DNA of 64,000 nt from an uncultured Massilia sp. (GCF_913773735.1 NZ_CAJYEB010000041.1:62001-126000); one strand, 5' to 3'. Shown: positions 33,186 to 41,618, numbered from the stretch's first letter. Notes: generated by a model not told the origin, from the letters alone. A program made the numbers and translations.

Positions 33186-34838
33186 ATGAAACTGGGAAAC
33201 CTGAAACTACGCACGCGCCTCGTGCTCGGCTTCGGCGTCATCTGCGCCATGCTGGTCGCCGCCCTCGTCCTCGGCATGAGCATGCTCGGCCACCTCAACC
33301 GCAGCACCAAGGAGATCGTGCAGACCCGCCTGCCGAAGATCGAGTCCGCGACCATGTTCCTCGACCAGGTCAACAACATCTCCATCGCGCAGCGCAACCT
33401 GATCCTGAACGAGGACCCGGCCGACCGCAAGGTCCAGCTGGGCAACGTCATGAAGAGCCGCGCCGCGATCGAGCAACTGCTGCAGCACGGCGGCGACGAT
33501 CCCGAACTCGCCGTCATGCGCGGCCTGAACGAGCGCTTCCTGAAGGTCCAGCAGGAACTGCTGGCACGCATCGACAGGAACGACCTCGAGGGCGCCAAGG
33601 CCTACCTGCTCACCGACTTCCGTCCGCTGCTGCTCGATCTCAAGAAGGCGATGAACGCGCAGATCAAGACGCACCGCGACCTGATCCAGCACGCCAGCAA
33701 CGATGCCGAGGCGACCTACGGGCGCGCGATGACCCTGATGTCCGCGCTGGGCCTGGCGATCCTCGCCGCGGCCACCCTGGTGGCATGGCGCCTGTCGCTG
33801 TCGATCACGCGTCCGCTGGGGCAGGCGCTCGACGTGGCGAACACGGTGGCCGCCGGCGACCTCACCAGCCGCATCGACGCGGACGGCCGCGACGAGGTCG
33901 GCCAGCTGCTGCAGGCCCTCGCGCGCATGAACGAGAACCTGGCGCAGACCGTGCGCGCGGTGCGCGGCGGCACCCGCACCATCGCCACCGCATCGAGCGA
34001 GGTGGCGGCGGGCAGCCTGGACCTGTCGAGCCGCACCGAACAGCAGGCCAGCGCGCTGGAAGAAACCGCGTCGTCGATGGAAGAGCTGACCTCGACCGTG
34101 AAGCAGAACGCCGACAATGCGCGCCAGGCGAACACGCTGGCCGCGACCGCCTCCAGCGTGGCCGCGCGCGGCGGCGCCGTGATCGAGCAGGTGGTGGGCA
34201 CGATGACCGAGATCGACGCCGCGTCCGGCAAGATCGCCGACATCATCGGCGTCATCGACGGCATCGCGTTCCAGACCAATATCCTGGCACTGAACGCCGC
34301 GGTCGAGGCGGCGCGCGCCGGCGAGCAGGGCCGCGGCTTCGCGGTCGTGGCCAGCGAGGTGCGCAACCTGGCGCAGCGCTCGGCGGCGGCGGCCAAGGAA
34401 ATCAAGACCCTCATCGAGGATTCCGGCGCCAAGGTCGCGAACGGCAGCCGCCTGGTGGCGCAGGCCGGCGACACGATGCGCGAGATCGTCGACAGCGTCG
34501 GCCGCGTGACCGGCATCATGGCCGAGATCTCGGCCGCCAGCCAGGAGCAGACCAGCGGCATCGAGCAGATCAACGCCGCCATCGTCCAGATGGACCAGGC
34601 GACGCAGCAGAACGCGGCGCTGGTCGAACAGACCTCGGCGGCCTCGGCGGCGATGCGGGAACAGGCCGACAAGCTGGAGCAGGCGGTGGGGACGTTCCGG
34701 CTCGACGATGCGGGAACCGGCGGCCACGGCGTGCGCAGCGGCCAGGGCGCGCGCAGCGACCAGGGCATGCGCAGCGACCAGGGCGTCCAGAGCGTCCGGA
34801 GGGGTCAGAGCCCGGTGTTGGGTCTGAAGGGGCTCTGA
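33186..34838 (+). CDS. methyl-accepting chemotaxis protein (four-helix-bundle sensor)
   Basis: 550 residues. TM1 about 12-34, a periplasmic helical sensor of about 150 residues with no Cache fold signature, TM2 about 183-205, HAMP to about 260, then the cytoplasmic signalling hairpin. The conserved tip is IDGIAFQTNILALNAAVEAA (about 358-377). The last 40 residues are odd: three 18-bp repeats encode RSGQGA/RSDQGM/RSDQGV, then the family 1 element encodes RGQSPVLGLKGL and gives the TGA stop. The ligand is unknown. It follows cheW by 74 bp. Confidence 0.93.
   Translation: MKLGNLKLRTRLVLGFGVICAMLVAALVLGMSMLGHLNRSTKEIVQTRLPKIESATMFLDQVNNISIAQRNLILNEDPADRKVQLGNVMKSRAAIEQLLQHGGDDPELAVMRGLNERFLKVQQELLARIDRNDLEGAKAYLLTDFRPLLLDLKKAMNAQIKTHRDLIQHASNDAEATYGRAMTLMSALGLAILAAATLVAWRLSLSITRPLGQALDVANTVAAGDLTSRIDADGRDEVGQLLQALARMNENLAQTVRAVRGGTRTIATASSEVAAGSLDLSSRTEQQASALEETASSMEELTSTVKQNADNARQANTLAATASSVAARGGAVIEQVVGTMTEIDAASGKIADIIGVIDGIAFQTNILALNAAVEAARAGEQGRGFAVVASEVRNLAQRSAAAAKEIKTLIEDSGAKVANGSRLVAQAGDTMREIVDSVGRVTGIMAEISAASQEQTSGIEQINAAIVQMDQATQQNAALVEQTSAASAAMREQADKLEQAVGTFRLDDAGTGGHGVRSGQGARSDQGMRSDQGVQSVRRGQSPVLGLKGL
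34731..34784 (+). repeat. three 18-bp in-frame tandem repeats in the receptor tail
   Basis: Copies start at 34731, 34749 and 34767; each is a variant of NNGCGCAGCGACCAGGGC. They encode six-residue units (V/A/M)RSxQG. A partial fourth copy (GTCCAGAGCG) follows. Being in frame, they lengthen the C-terminus without disrupting the gene. Confidence 0.85.
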
Positions 34839-35014
34839 CCCCGAAGTTGCCGGCCGTAGCCTGCTGCGCGGCCACAAACCGGGGTCAGAGCCCTTGGAAA
34901 AGCAAAACCGGGCTCTGACCCCGGCTCTGACCCCGAAGTTGCCAGCCGTAGCCTGCTGCGCGGTCGCAAACCGGGGTCGGAGCCCTTGGAAAAGCAGAAC
35001 CGGGCTCTGACCCC
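34801..35014. repeat. cluster of family 1 hairpins with a duplicated 38-bp spacer
   Basis: Complete units at 34801-34842, 34881-34922 and 34973-35014 plus a half unit at 34923-34934. Two copies of a 38-bp spacer (34843-34880 and 34935-34972; start GAAGTTGCC, end CAAACC) separate them. Each unit is GGGGTC(A/G)GAGCCC, a loop, and GGGCTCTGACCCC or its variant. The first unit provides the stop codon of the chemoreceptor gene. The cluster fills the gap to the convergent EAL gene. Confidence 0.9.
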
Positions 35015-35034
35015 TGCCCTGCCCTGCGCAACCG

Positions 35035-36837
35035 TCAGGCCGGCGCGACGATCTCCGGCTCGCGCCGGACGAGCCAGTCGGCGAAGGCCTCGGGCGCCAG
35101 CGGCCGGGCGTACAGGTAGCCCTGCGCCTCGTCGCAGTCGGCGTTCCTGAGTACGCCGAGCACGTCGGCCGTCTCGACGCCTTCGGCCACCACGCGGTGG
35201 CCGAGGTCGTGCGATAGCTTGATCATCGTCGCGACCAGCGCGCGCTTGCGCTCGTCCTGCTCGATGTCGCGCACGAAGGAACGATCGATCTTGACCACCT
35301 GGGCGGGCAGGCTCTGCAGGTAAGCCAGGCTGCTGTAGCCGGTGCCGAAGTCGTCGATCGCCAGGCGCACGCCGGCCGCGTCCAGCGCCCGCAGCGTGGC
35401 CAGCGCCAGGCGCGGGTTGAGCATCAGCGCGCTCTCGGTGATCTCCAGCGCCAGGCTGGACGGCGGCAGGCCGTGGCGCTGCAGGCCGTCGACGATGCGC
35501 ACGCAGAAATCCGGCTCGAGCAGGTTGGCCGCCGACACGTTCACCGACAGCTCCAGCGCGATCCCGCCGGCGCGCCACTGCGCCAGCTGGTGCATGGCGG
35601 CTTCCAGCACCCAGTTGGTGGTCGCGCGCATCAGCGCCGTGCGTTCGATGACGGGGATGAATTCGGCCGGCGCCACCTCGCCCGCCTGCGGATGGGTCCA
35701 GCGCAGCAGCGCCTCGGCGCCGATGCAGGCGCCGCTGGCGAGATCGACCTTCGGCTGGAACACCAGGCGCAGCGGCCCCTTGCGGCCGGCCGCGGCGCCA
35801 TCGAGCGCGGCCCCGAACTCGTTGACCAGCCAGAAGGTGCGCCGGTACACGGCATCCCGCTCGGGCGAGAACATCGAGACGCCGCAATCCTGGTCGTGGG
35901 CCTGCTGGACCGCCGAATGCAGGTCGCGCAGCAGCTCGGCATCGGTGACGGCGCCGACGCGAAACGGCGCCACGCCGATGCGCGCCGTGGTCACGAAGCG
36001 CGACGTCGCCGCGGCCGCGCGCCGGCGCAGCCAGTTCTCCAGTTCGACGCGCAGCTCGACGGCGTCGGTGCCCGGCGGAGCCACGAAGGCGAATTCGGTC
36101 GGCGCCAGGTGGTACAGCGTGCCGGCATGGCGCAGGCCGGCCTCCAGCATGCGCACGCCCTGGACGACGATCTCGTCGAGGTAGCCGGCGCCCATCGCGC
36201 GCTCGGCGCTGCCGAACTGCTCCGGGCTGGCCAGGCTGACCAGCACCGCCAGCCGCCCCTCGCCGCGCGGGCGGTGCGTCCCCAGTCCGCGCACGTCGTC
36301 GATGAACTGGGTGCGGTTGGGCAGGCCGCTGACGGCGTCCACGCGGCCCACCGCGTGGCGCAGCTCGACCTGCGCCATCGCCAGCGCCGCCAGGTCGCGC
36401 AGGGCCGCGGCCTCGCCTTCGGTGATGGCGCGCGGCGCGCGCCCGAGCACGCACATCGCGCCCAGGCAGTGGCCGTCGCGCGTCAGCAGCGGCGCGCCCG
36501 CATAGAAACGCATGCCCAGCGCGGCCAGCGGGCTGGCGCGGTAGGCGGCATCGTCCAGCAGGTCGGGAACGACCAGCAGGCGCGCCTCCTCGGCCACCCG
36601 GGCGCACGGCGCCTGCAGGCGCGGGATCGCGTCGACGCCGATGCCGACACGCGACTTGAACCACTGGCGCTGGCTGTCGGTCAGCGAGATCGCGGCGACC
36701 GGCACCTTGAACAGCTCGGCCGCCATGCGCGTGATGCGGTCGAACGCGTCGTCCGGCGGCGTATCCAGCAGGTTCGACCTGCGCAGTGCGTCGAGGCGCA
36801 TGTCTTCCCCATGCATGCGGGATCTGAGTCGTGCCAT
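35035..36837 (-). CDS. cyclic-di-GMP phosphodiesterase with GAF, degenerate GGDEF and EAL domains
   Basis: 600 residues, no membrane segment. GAF domain about 15-170; a GGDEF-like domain about 175-330 whose active-site loop reads LAPTEFAF instead of GGDEF, so no cyclase activity is expected; EAL domain about 345-590. The EAL residues needed for hydrolysis are present: EALLRW, the Asn in SVNVSA, LEITESA, DDFGTGYSS, VKIDRSFV, AEGVET and the final AQGYLYARPL. A second start (MRLDALRR, 36801) has a better ribosome site, GGGGAAG. It is divergent from a GAF protein with a similar sensor domain. Confidence 0.88.
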   Translation of the reverse strand: MARLRSRMHGEDMRLDALRRSNLLDTPPDDAFDRITRMAAELFKVPVAAISLTDSQRQWFKSRVGIGVDAIPRLQAPCARVAEEARLLVVPDLLDDAAYRASPLAALGMRFYAGAPLLTRDGHCLGAMCVLGRAPRAITEGEAAALRDLAALAMAQVELRHAVGRVDAVSGLPNRTQFIDDVRGLGTHRPRGEGRLAVLVSLASPEQFGSAERAMGAGYLDEIVVQGVRMLEAGLRHAGTLYHLAPTEFAFVAPPGTDAVELRVELENWLRRRAAAATSRFVTTARIGVAPFRVGAVTDAELLRDLHSAVQQAHDQDCGVSMFSPERDAVYRRTFWLVNEFGAALDGAAAGRKGPLRLVFQPKVDLASGACIGAEALLRWTHPQAGEVAPAEFIPVIERTALMRATTNWVLEAAMHQLAQWRAGGIALELSVNVSAANLLEPDFCVRIVDGLQRHGLPPSSLALEITESALMLNPRLALATLRALDAAGVRLAIDDFGTGYSSLAYLQSLPAQVVKIDRSFVRDIEQDERKRALVATMIKLSHDLGHRVVAEGVETADVLGVLRNADCDEAQGYLYARPLAPEAFADWLVRREPEIVAPA

Positions 36838-36986
36838 GTGGTAATGTCGATCTTTATTTGACGGAATTGATGAATCGAATGGAGTTTGACGATATAATTT
36901 CCACGAGTCAACAAAATACTTTCAATACGCATTCTGTTTTTATTTAATTATGAACACTAAGTGCCTATTTGCAACAGTGATAATCA

Positions 36987-37001
36987 TGATGGTTGCCATC
37001 A
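36987..37001. promoter_or_regulatory. palindrome TGATGG-TTG-CCATCA upstream of the HTH-GAF promoter
   Basis: Perfect 6-base arms lie in the AT-rich divergent region between the EAL gene and the HTH-GAF gene, 16 bases before the -35 hexamer below. It could be an operator for the HTH protein or another regulator; there is no direct proof. Confidence 0.35.
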
Positions 37002-37016
37002 AATCCATCAATTTTG

Positions 37017-37045
37017 TTGATGTGCAAATGACATACCAGTAAAAT
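37017..37045 (+). promoter_or_regulatory. sigma70-type promoter of the HTH-GAF gene
   Basis: TTGATG (37017-37022), a 17-base spacer and TAAAAT (37040-37045). The -10 element is 26 bases from the ATG. The region is markedly AT-rich compared with its surroundings. Confidence 0.55.
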
Positions 37046-37071
37046 CAATCGACCGTTCTTTTCCTATCGCC

Positions 37072-37830
37072 ATGTCCTTACCTGCTCCCGTCGACACCCA
37101 AGACCCCGTGTTGACCACCGCTGCCGCCGCGCGCCTGCTGGGCGTTGCCGTGAGTACCGCCCAGCTCTGGCTGGAAAGCGGTGCCCTGCCGTCCTGGAAG
37201 ACCCCGGGCGGTCATCGCCGCGTGCGCCTGAGCGCCGTCATGCAATTGCTGGAAGAAAAAGCGCGGCGCGCCGGATCGGCCACGCCGGCCGCCGGATCGC
37301 AGCCCGACCGCACCGATCCCGACTTCCTGCCGGCGCCGGCGCGCAACTACCCGATCCCGGCCAACGAAGGGGCGCGCCTGGCGGCGCTGCAGGCCAGCGG
37401 GCTGGTCGACAGCGCCCCGGAATCCGTGTTCGACCGCCTGACCTGGCTGGCGGCGCAGGTGACCGGCTGCCCGATCGCCCTGATCACGCTGCTGACCGCG
37501 CGGCGCCAGTGGTACAAGTCGCGCGTGGGCGTGGACATCGCGGAGACGCCGCGCGAACTGGCGTTCTGCAACCATGCGATCCTGCAGCCGGGGCCGTTCA
37601 TCGTGGAAGACGCCACGCGCGACGCGCGCTTCGCCGACAACCCCTATGTCACCGGCGAGCCGCACGTGCGTTTCTACGGCGGGATCCCGCTGGTGGACGC
37701 GGGCGGCCATGCGTTCGGCACCCTGTGCGTGGTCGACCGCGAACCGCGCCGCCTGCGCGAGCGCGAGCTGCGGGCACTGAAGGAGCTGGGGGCGATCGCG
37801 AACGAGGAATTGCGGCGCCGGACCGGCTGA
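37072..37830 (+). CDS. HTH (MerR/excisionase-type) protein with GAF domain
   Basis: 252 residues. An N-terminal DNA-binding helix-turn-helix of the MerR/excisionase type (about 13-65; TTAAAARLLGVAVSTAQLWL and TPGGHRRVRLSAV) is joined by a linker to a GAF domain (about 97-250). The GAF part, with FDRLTWLAAQVTGCPIALIT and QWYKSRVGVDIAETPR, resembles the GAF domain of the divergent EAL protein. No effector domain follows, so it may be a transcription factor that senses a small molecule or redox state. Target unknown. Confidence 0.8.
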   Translation: MSLPAPVDTQDPVLTTAAAARLLGVAVSTAQLWLESGALPSWKTPGGHRRVRLSAVMQLLEEKARRAGSATPAAGSQPDRTDPDFLPAPARNYPIPANEGARLAALQASGLVDSAPESVFDRLTWLAAQVTGCPIALITLLTARRQWYKSRVGVDIAETPRELAFCNHAILQPGPFIVEDATRDARFADNPYVTGEPHVRFYGGIPLVDAGGHAFGTLCVVDREPRRLRERELRALKELGAIANEELRRRTG

Positions 37831-37849
37831 CGCGGCCGCGCGCCGGCGC

Positions 37850-38233
37850 TCAGGCGCCGCGGTGCTTCTTGACGATGGCCATCACGGTGTTGCGGATGGT
37901 CTTCAGCACCGCGTCGGCCTTGAAGGGCTTGACGATGAAGCCGTGCACGCCGCGGCCCATCGCGGACTGGATGGCGGCGGCGTCGAGCGTGCCGGACACC
38001 ATGAAGATCAGCGTTTTCGGCAACTCGGCGCGCAGCCGTTCGACGATCTCGCTGCCGTCCTCGACCTGTTCGCGCGCGATGCAGGCGATGTGCGGGTGGT
38101 ACTTGATGGCCAGCGCATAGGCGTTCGCGCCGGTGTGGGCCTGGCCGGCCACCTCGTAGCCGCCGTCGGTCAGCACGGTGTTGAGCAGGCCGCGCGAGAT
38201 CGCGTTGGAATCGACAATGATCGCCTTGAGCAC
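37850..38233 (-). CDS. atypical receiver-domain protein lacking the usual phospho-acceptor Asp
   Basis: 127 residues, one CheY-like fold and nothing else. The start is GTG with AAAGGAAA eight bases ahead (LKAIIVDSNAISRGLLNTVL). The conserved Lys is present (GFIVKPFKAD) and a Ser takes the Thr/Ser place (FMVSGT). Where the phospho-accepting Asp is expected, the strand reads HIACIAREQVEDG, without an Asp at that point, and the N-terminal acidic pair is reduced to one Asp. It may signal without phosphorylation. It starts 11 bases after the xni stop on the same strand. Confidence 0.8.
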   Translation of the reverse strand: MLKAIIVDSNAISRGLLNTVLTDGGYEVAGQAHTGANAYALAIKYHPHIACIAREQVEDGSEIVERLRAELPKTLIFMVSGTLDAAAIQSAMGRGVHGFIVKPFKADAVLKTIRNTVMAIVKKHRGA

Positions 38234-38244
38234 GATGTTTCCTT

Positions 38245-39018
38245 TCAGGCCTCGTAGGCCAGCATGTTCCAGGTCACGCCCAGCCGCACGTCGGTCTTGA
38301 GCCGGACCAGCTTGCGCGAGATTTCCAGGATCTCGCGTTCGGCGCGCAGGCGCTCGCCCAGCGGCGTCTTGAGGATGCCGGCGCCGGCGATCACGGCGTC
38401 CAGGTCGCCGTAGGCATTGAGCAGGCGCGCCGCCGTCTTCATGCCGATCTTCGACACGCCCGGCACGCCGTCGGTCGGGTCGCCCATCAGCGCCAGCAGG
38501 TCGTGCAGGCGCTCGGGCGCCACGCCGAACTTGTTGCGCACCCAGGCGTCGTCGTGCCACTCGCCCTTGAAATGATCCCACACCAGCGCGCCGTGCGCGA
38601 TCAGGCCGTGCAGGTCCTTGTCGGTGGTCGCCACCACGGCCGCGCCGCGGTGCTCCTGCAGCCAGCGCATCACGCCGGTGCCGATCACGTCGTCGGCCTC
38701 GACCTCCGGCAGCATCAGCACGTGCAGGCCGACCGCGCGCAGGCGCGCGTGGAATTCCGGCAGCGCCTCGCGCAGCACGGCCGGCATCGGCGCGCGGCCC
38801 TCGCGGTAGCGCGGATACAGCGCGTGGCGCCAGTTCGGGCCGCCGAAGTCGAAGGCGGCCAGCACGTGGGTCGGCGCGTGCGCCTCGAGCAGGTGGCGAA
38901 ACGACGAGAACGCGTGGCGCAGCGCGATGCTGGCCTTGAGGTCGGAGTCCGGCTCCGGACTGGCCTCGTACACCCGCCGCACGATGTTCAGGCCATCGAT
39001 GGCCAGCAGCTTCGCCAT
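38245..39018 (-). CDS. xni: 5'-3' exonuclease / flap endonuclease-like protein (Xni family)
   Basis: 257 residues; the stand-alone 5' nuclease domain like that of DNA polymerase I. Metal ligands: LLAIDGLNIVRR, AAFDFGG, EVEADDVIGT and TTDKDLHGL; the helix-hairpin-helix is MGDPTDGVPGVSKIGMKTAA. Xni (ExoIX) in E. coli has weak flap activity and an unclear role; the family name is from similarity. It sits between a GST and the atypical receiver on the same strand. Confidence 0.85.
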   Translation of the reverse strand: MAKLLAIDGLNIVRRVYEASPEPDSDLKASIALRHAFSSFRHLLEAHAPTHVLAAFDFGGPNWRHALYPRYREGRAPMPAVLREALPEFHARLRAVGLHVLMLPEVEADDVIGTGVMRWLQEHRGAAVVATTDKDLHGLIAHGALVWDHFKGEWHDDAWVRNKFGVAPERLHDLLALMGDPTDGVPGVSKIGMKTAARLLNAYGDLDAVIAGAGILKTPLGERLRAEREILEISRKLVRLKTDVRLGVTWNMLAYEA

Positions 39019-39043
39019 GCTCGCGTCGTCCCGCCTGTCCTGC

Positions 39044-39718
39044 TTACTGGACGAAGTCGTACTTGCCGCCGCGCTCGAGCGCCCTGCGGTAGGCCGGGCG
39101 CGCGTGGATGCGCTCGAGGAAGGCGACCAGGTGCGGATACTGGCCGTCCAGCCCGCCGCGCGCGGCGGCCGCTTCCAGCGGGAAGCTCATCTGGATGTCG
39201 GCCGCGGAAAACGCGTCGCCGGCGAACCAGTCGCGCTGGCCCAGTTCGCCTTCCAGGAAGGCCAGGTGCTGGCGGATCTGCGGCAGCACGAACGTGTCCT
39301 TGACCTTGGCGGCGATGGCGCGCGCGATCGGGCGCACGAAGAACGGCCCCGGACTACTTTCGACGCGGTCGAACACGAGCTTGAGCAGCAGCGGCGGCAT
39401 CGCCGATCCTTCGGCATAGTGCAGGAAATAGGTGTAGTGCAGCCGCTCCGGGGTGCCGGCGGCCGGCACCAGCGCGCCGCCCTGGCGCCCGGTCAGGTAC
39501 TCGACGATCGCCCCCGATTCCGCCACGACCGTGGCGCCGTCCTGGAGCACCGGCGACTTGCCGAGCGGGTGCACGGCGCGCAGCGCGGGCGGCGCCAGCA
39601 TCGTCTTCGGATCGCGCTGGTACTTCTTGATCTCGTATTCCAGGCCGAGTTCCTCCAGCAACCACAGGATGCGCTGGGACCGGGAATTGTTCAGGTGATG
39701 GACGACGATCATGCTCAT
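39044..39718 (-). CDS. glutathione S-transferase family protein
   Basis: 224 residues. The N-terminal thioredoxin-like domain (MSMIVVHHLNNSRSQRILWL, with the cis-Pro and the glutathione motif GKSPVLQDGATVVAESGAI) and an all-helical C-terminal domain are clear. The position of the usual catalytic residue is Ser/Asn in NNSRSQR. It probably conjugates glutathione to an unknown substrate. It is not related closely to the second GST at 48.9 kb. 25 bp upstream of xni. Confidence 0.87.
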   Translation of the reverse strand: MSMIVVHHLNNSRSQRILWLLEELGLEYEIKKYQRDPKTMLAPPALRAVHPLGKSPVLQDGATVVAESGAIVEYLTGRQGGALVPAAGTPERLHYTYFLHYAEGSAMPPLLLKLVFDRVESSPGPFFVRPIARAIAAKVKDTFVLPQIRQHLAFLEGELGQRDWFAGDAFSAADIQMSFPLEAAAARGGLDGQYPHLVAFLERIHARPAYRRALERGGKYDFVQ

Positions 39719-39901
39719 TCGGGACGTGATGGATGGCGCTAGCTTAGCATCCTTACGGGGAAGCAAGAAGCCGGAGTTAAATTTGGCAAATATTGATGCA
39801 GCGCAACAATATCTTGATATACTGTTAGTTGCTTGTTCCATATCATATGTTTCTTATTGTCAAGAACTAAAGTTCTCGCTTTACTCTCTCCCTTTCCCCC
39901 C

Positions 39902-41449
39902 ATGACTTTCCTCTCCCGCCTGAGCATTGCCAGGAAGCTGGCGCTGCTGACCTTCGTCACCGGCCTGGGCATCCTGCTCGTCGCCACCGCCTTCCTGTGG
40001 TCGGAACGCCGCCTCATCCTCGAAGAACGCAGCCGCGCCGTGCGCCAGGCCGTCGAGGTGGCCGTCGGCATCGTCGCACGCTACCAGCAGCAGGCCGCCA
40101 GCGGCGCCCTGCCGGAAGCCGAGGCCAAGCGCGCCGCGCTGGAAGCGCTGCGTCCGCTGCGCTACGACGGCGCCGAATACTTCTGGGTCAACGACATGGC
40201 GCCGCGCATGCTGATGCATCCGGTGTCGCCCAAGCTCGAAGGCCAGGAACTCGGCGCCATCGCCGACCCGCAGGGCCTGCACCTGTTCCGGGCCTTCGTC
40301 GACACGGTCAACGCCAGCGGCGGCGGTTTCGTCGACTACCTGTGGCCCAAGCCGGGCAGCGCGCAGCCGGTGCCCAAGTCGGCCTACGTGCAGGGCATCC
40401 CGGGCTGGCACTGGATCGTCGGCTCGGGCGTCTACATGGATGCGGTGGACGCGGTGTTCTGGCCGCGCGTGGGCCTGTTCGCGGGCGCGGCCGCGCTGCT
40501 GGCCGGCGCGCTGATGCTGTGCGGGACGGCGGTGTCGCGCAGCATCCGCACGCCGCTGGAACGGGCCGTCGCGCTGGCGCACACGGTGGCCGCCGGCGAC
40601 CTCAGCACGGACATCGAGGTGCGCGGCAACGACGAGACGGCGCGCCTGCTGGCGGCGCTGCGCGAGATGAACGCCAGCCTGTCCGGCATCGTCGGCGCGG
40701 TCGACACGGGCATCCGCACCATCGCCAGCGCCGCGACCCAGATCGCCAGCGGCAACCAGGACCTGTCCGGCCGTACCGAGCAGCAGGCCGGGGCGCTGGA
40801 GGAAACCGCCGCCACGATGGAGGAGCTGACCGGCGCCGTCCAGCAGAACGCGGCCAATGCGCGCCACGCCAGCAGCCTGGCCAGCGGCGCCAGCACCGTG
40901 GCGCGGCGCGGCGGCGAGGTGGTCGGCCAGGTGGTCGAGACCATGGACGCGATCGACGCCTCGGCGCGCCGCATCGCCGACATCACCGGCGTCATCGACG
41001 GCATCGCCTTCCAGACCAATATCCTGGCGCTGAACGCGGCCGTGGAAGCGGCGCGCGCCGGCGAACAGGGCCGCGGCTTCGCCGTCGTCGCCGGCGAGGT
41101 GCGCTCGCTGGCCCAGCGCGCCGCCGCCGCCGCGAAGGAAATCAAGGGGCTGACCGAGGACTCGGTGCGCCAGGTGGGCGACGGCGCCAGGCTGGTGCGC
41201 CAGGCCGGCGACACGATGCGCGAGATCGTCGACAGCATCGACCGCGTGAATACGCTGGTCGGCGAGATCGCCGGGGCCAGCGCCCAGCAGCAGGAAGGGA
41301 TCCAGCAGGTGAACGGCGCGATCGCCGGCATGGACGGCGCGACCCAGCGGAACGCCGCCCTGGTCGAGGAAGCCGCCGCCGCCGCGGGCGCGCTGAACGA
41401 CCAGGCGCGCCACCTGGCGCAGGTGTTCCGCGTGTTCAAGGTGGCGTAG
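39902..41449 (+). CDS. methyl-accepting chemotaxis protein with single Cache domain
   Basis: 515 residues. TM1 about 12-32, periplasmic sCache_2-type domain (about 35-185) marked by GAEYFWVNDMAPRMLMHPV and GWHWIVGSGVYMD, TM2 about 190-210, HAMP to about 262, signalling hairpin with tip DGIAFQTNILALNAAVEAAR near 360. Single Cache domains of this type often bind short organic acids. No ribosome site precedes the ATG (CTTTCCCCCC). The TAG stop is the start of a family 2 repeat (GTAGGGTGG), and the protein ends FRVFKVA. Confidence 0.92.
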   Translation: MTFLSRLSIARKLALLTFVTGLGILLVATAFLWSERRLILEERSRAVRQAVEVAVGIVARYQQQAASGALPEAEAKRAALEALRPLRYDGAEYFWVNDMAPRMLMHPVSPKLEGQELGAIADPQGLHLFRAFVDTVNASGGGFVDYLWPKPGSAQPVPKSAYVQGIPGWHWIVGSGVYMDAVDAVFWPRVGLFAGAAALLAGALMLCGTAVSRSIRTPLERAVALAHTVAAGDLSTDIEVRGNDETARLLAALREMNASLSGIVGAVDTGIRTIASAATQIASGNQDLSGRTEQQAGALEETAATMEELTGAVQQNAANARHASSLASGASTVARRGGEVVGQVVETMDAIDASARRIADITGVIDGIAFQTNILALNAAVEAARAGEQGRGFAVVAGEVRSLAQRAAAAAKEIKGLTEDSVRQVGDGARLVRQAGDTMREIVDSIDRVNTLVGEIAGASAQQQEGIQQVNGAIAGMDGATQRNAALVEEAAAAAGALNDQARHLAQVFRVFKVA

Positions 41450-41552
41450 GGTGGACGGCTATGCCGTCCACGCGTTCAACCGGCGCCGATCGCGTGCGCG
41501 GCAAACCAGCCGGTGCGTATCGCCGCGTGGGCGGCGGAGCCGCCCACCCTAC
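41446..41552. repeat. two-hairpin repeat, family 2
   Basis: GTAGGGTGGACGGC...GCCGTCCACGCG at the left and GTGGGCGGC...GCCGCCCACCCTAC at the right enclose a 45-base centre. The outermost GTAGGGTGG and CCACCCTAC are complementary, so the whole element can also fold as one cruciform. Its TAG is the stop codon of the Cache chemoreceptor. Confidence 0.88.
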
Positions 41553-41618
41553 GGTATCATCCCTCAATGCAACTTTCGACAAGCTTGCACATTCAACCCG
41601 TACCTTAGTGGAGACCCG

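Noticed and set aside
39833..39901. N-terminal extension of the Cache chemoreceptor from a TTG codon
   Set aside because: The extra residues are not receptor-like and would put a second hydrophobic stretch before TM1; MTFLSRLSIARKL is the usual start form.
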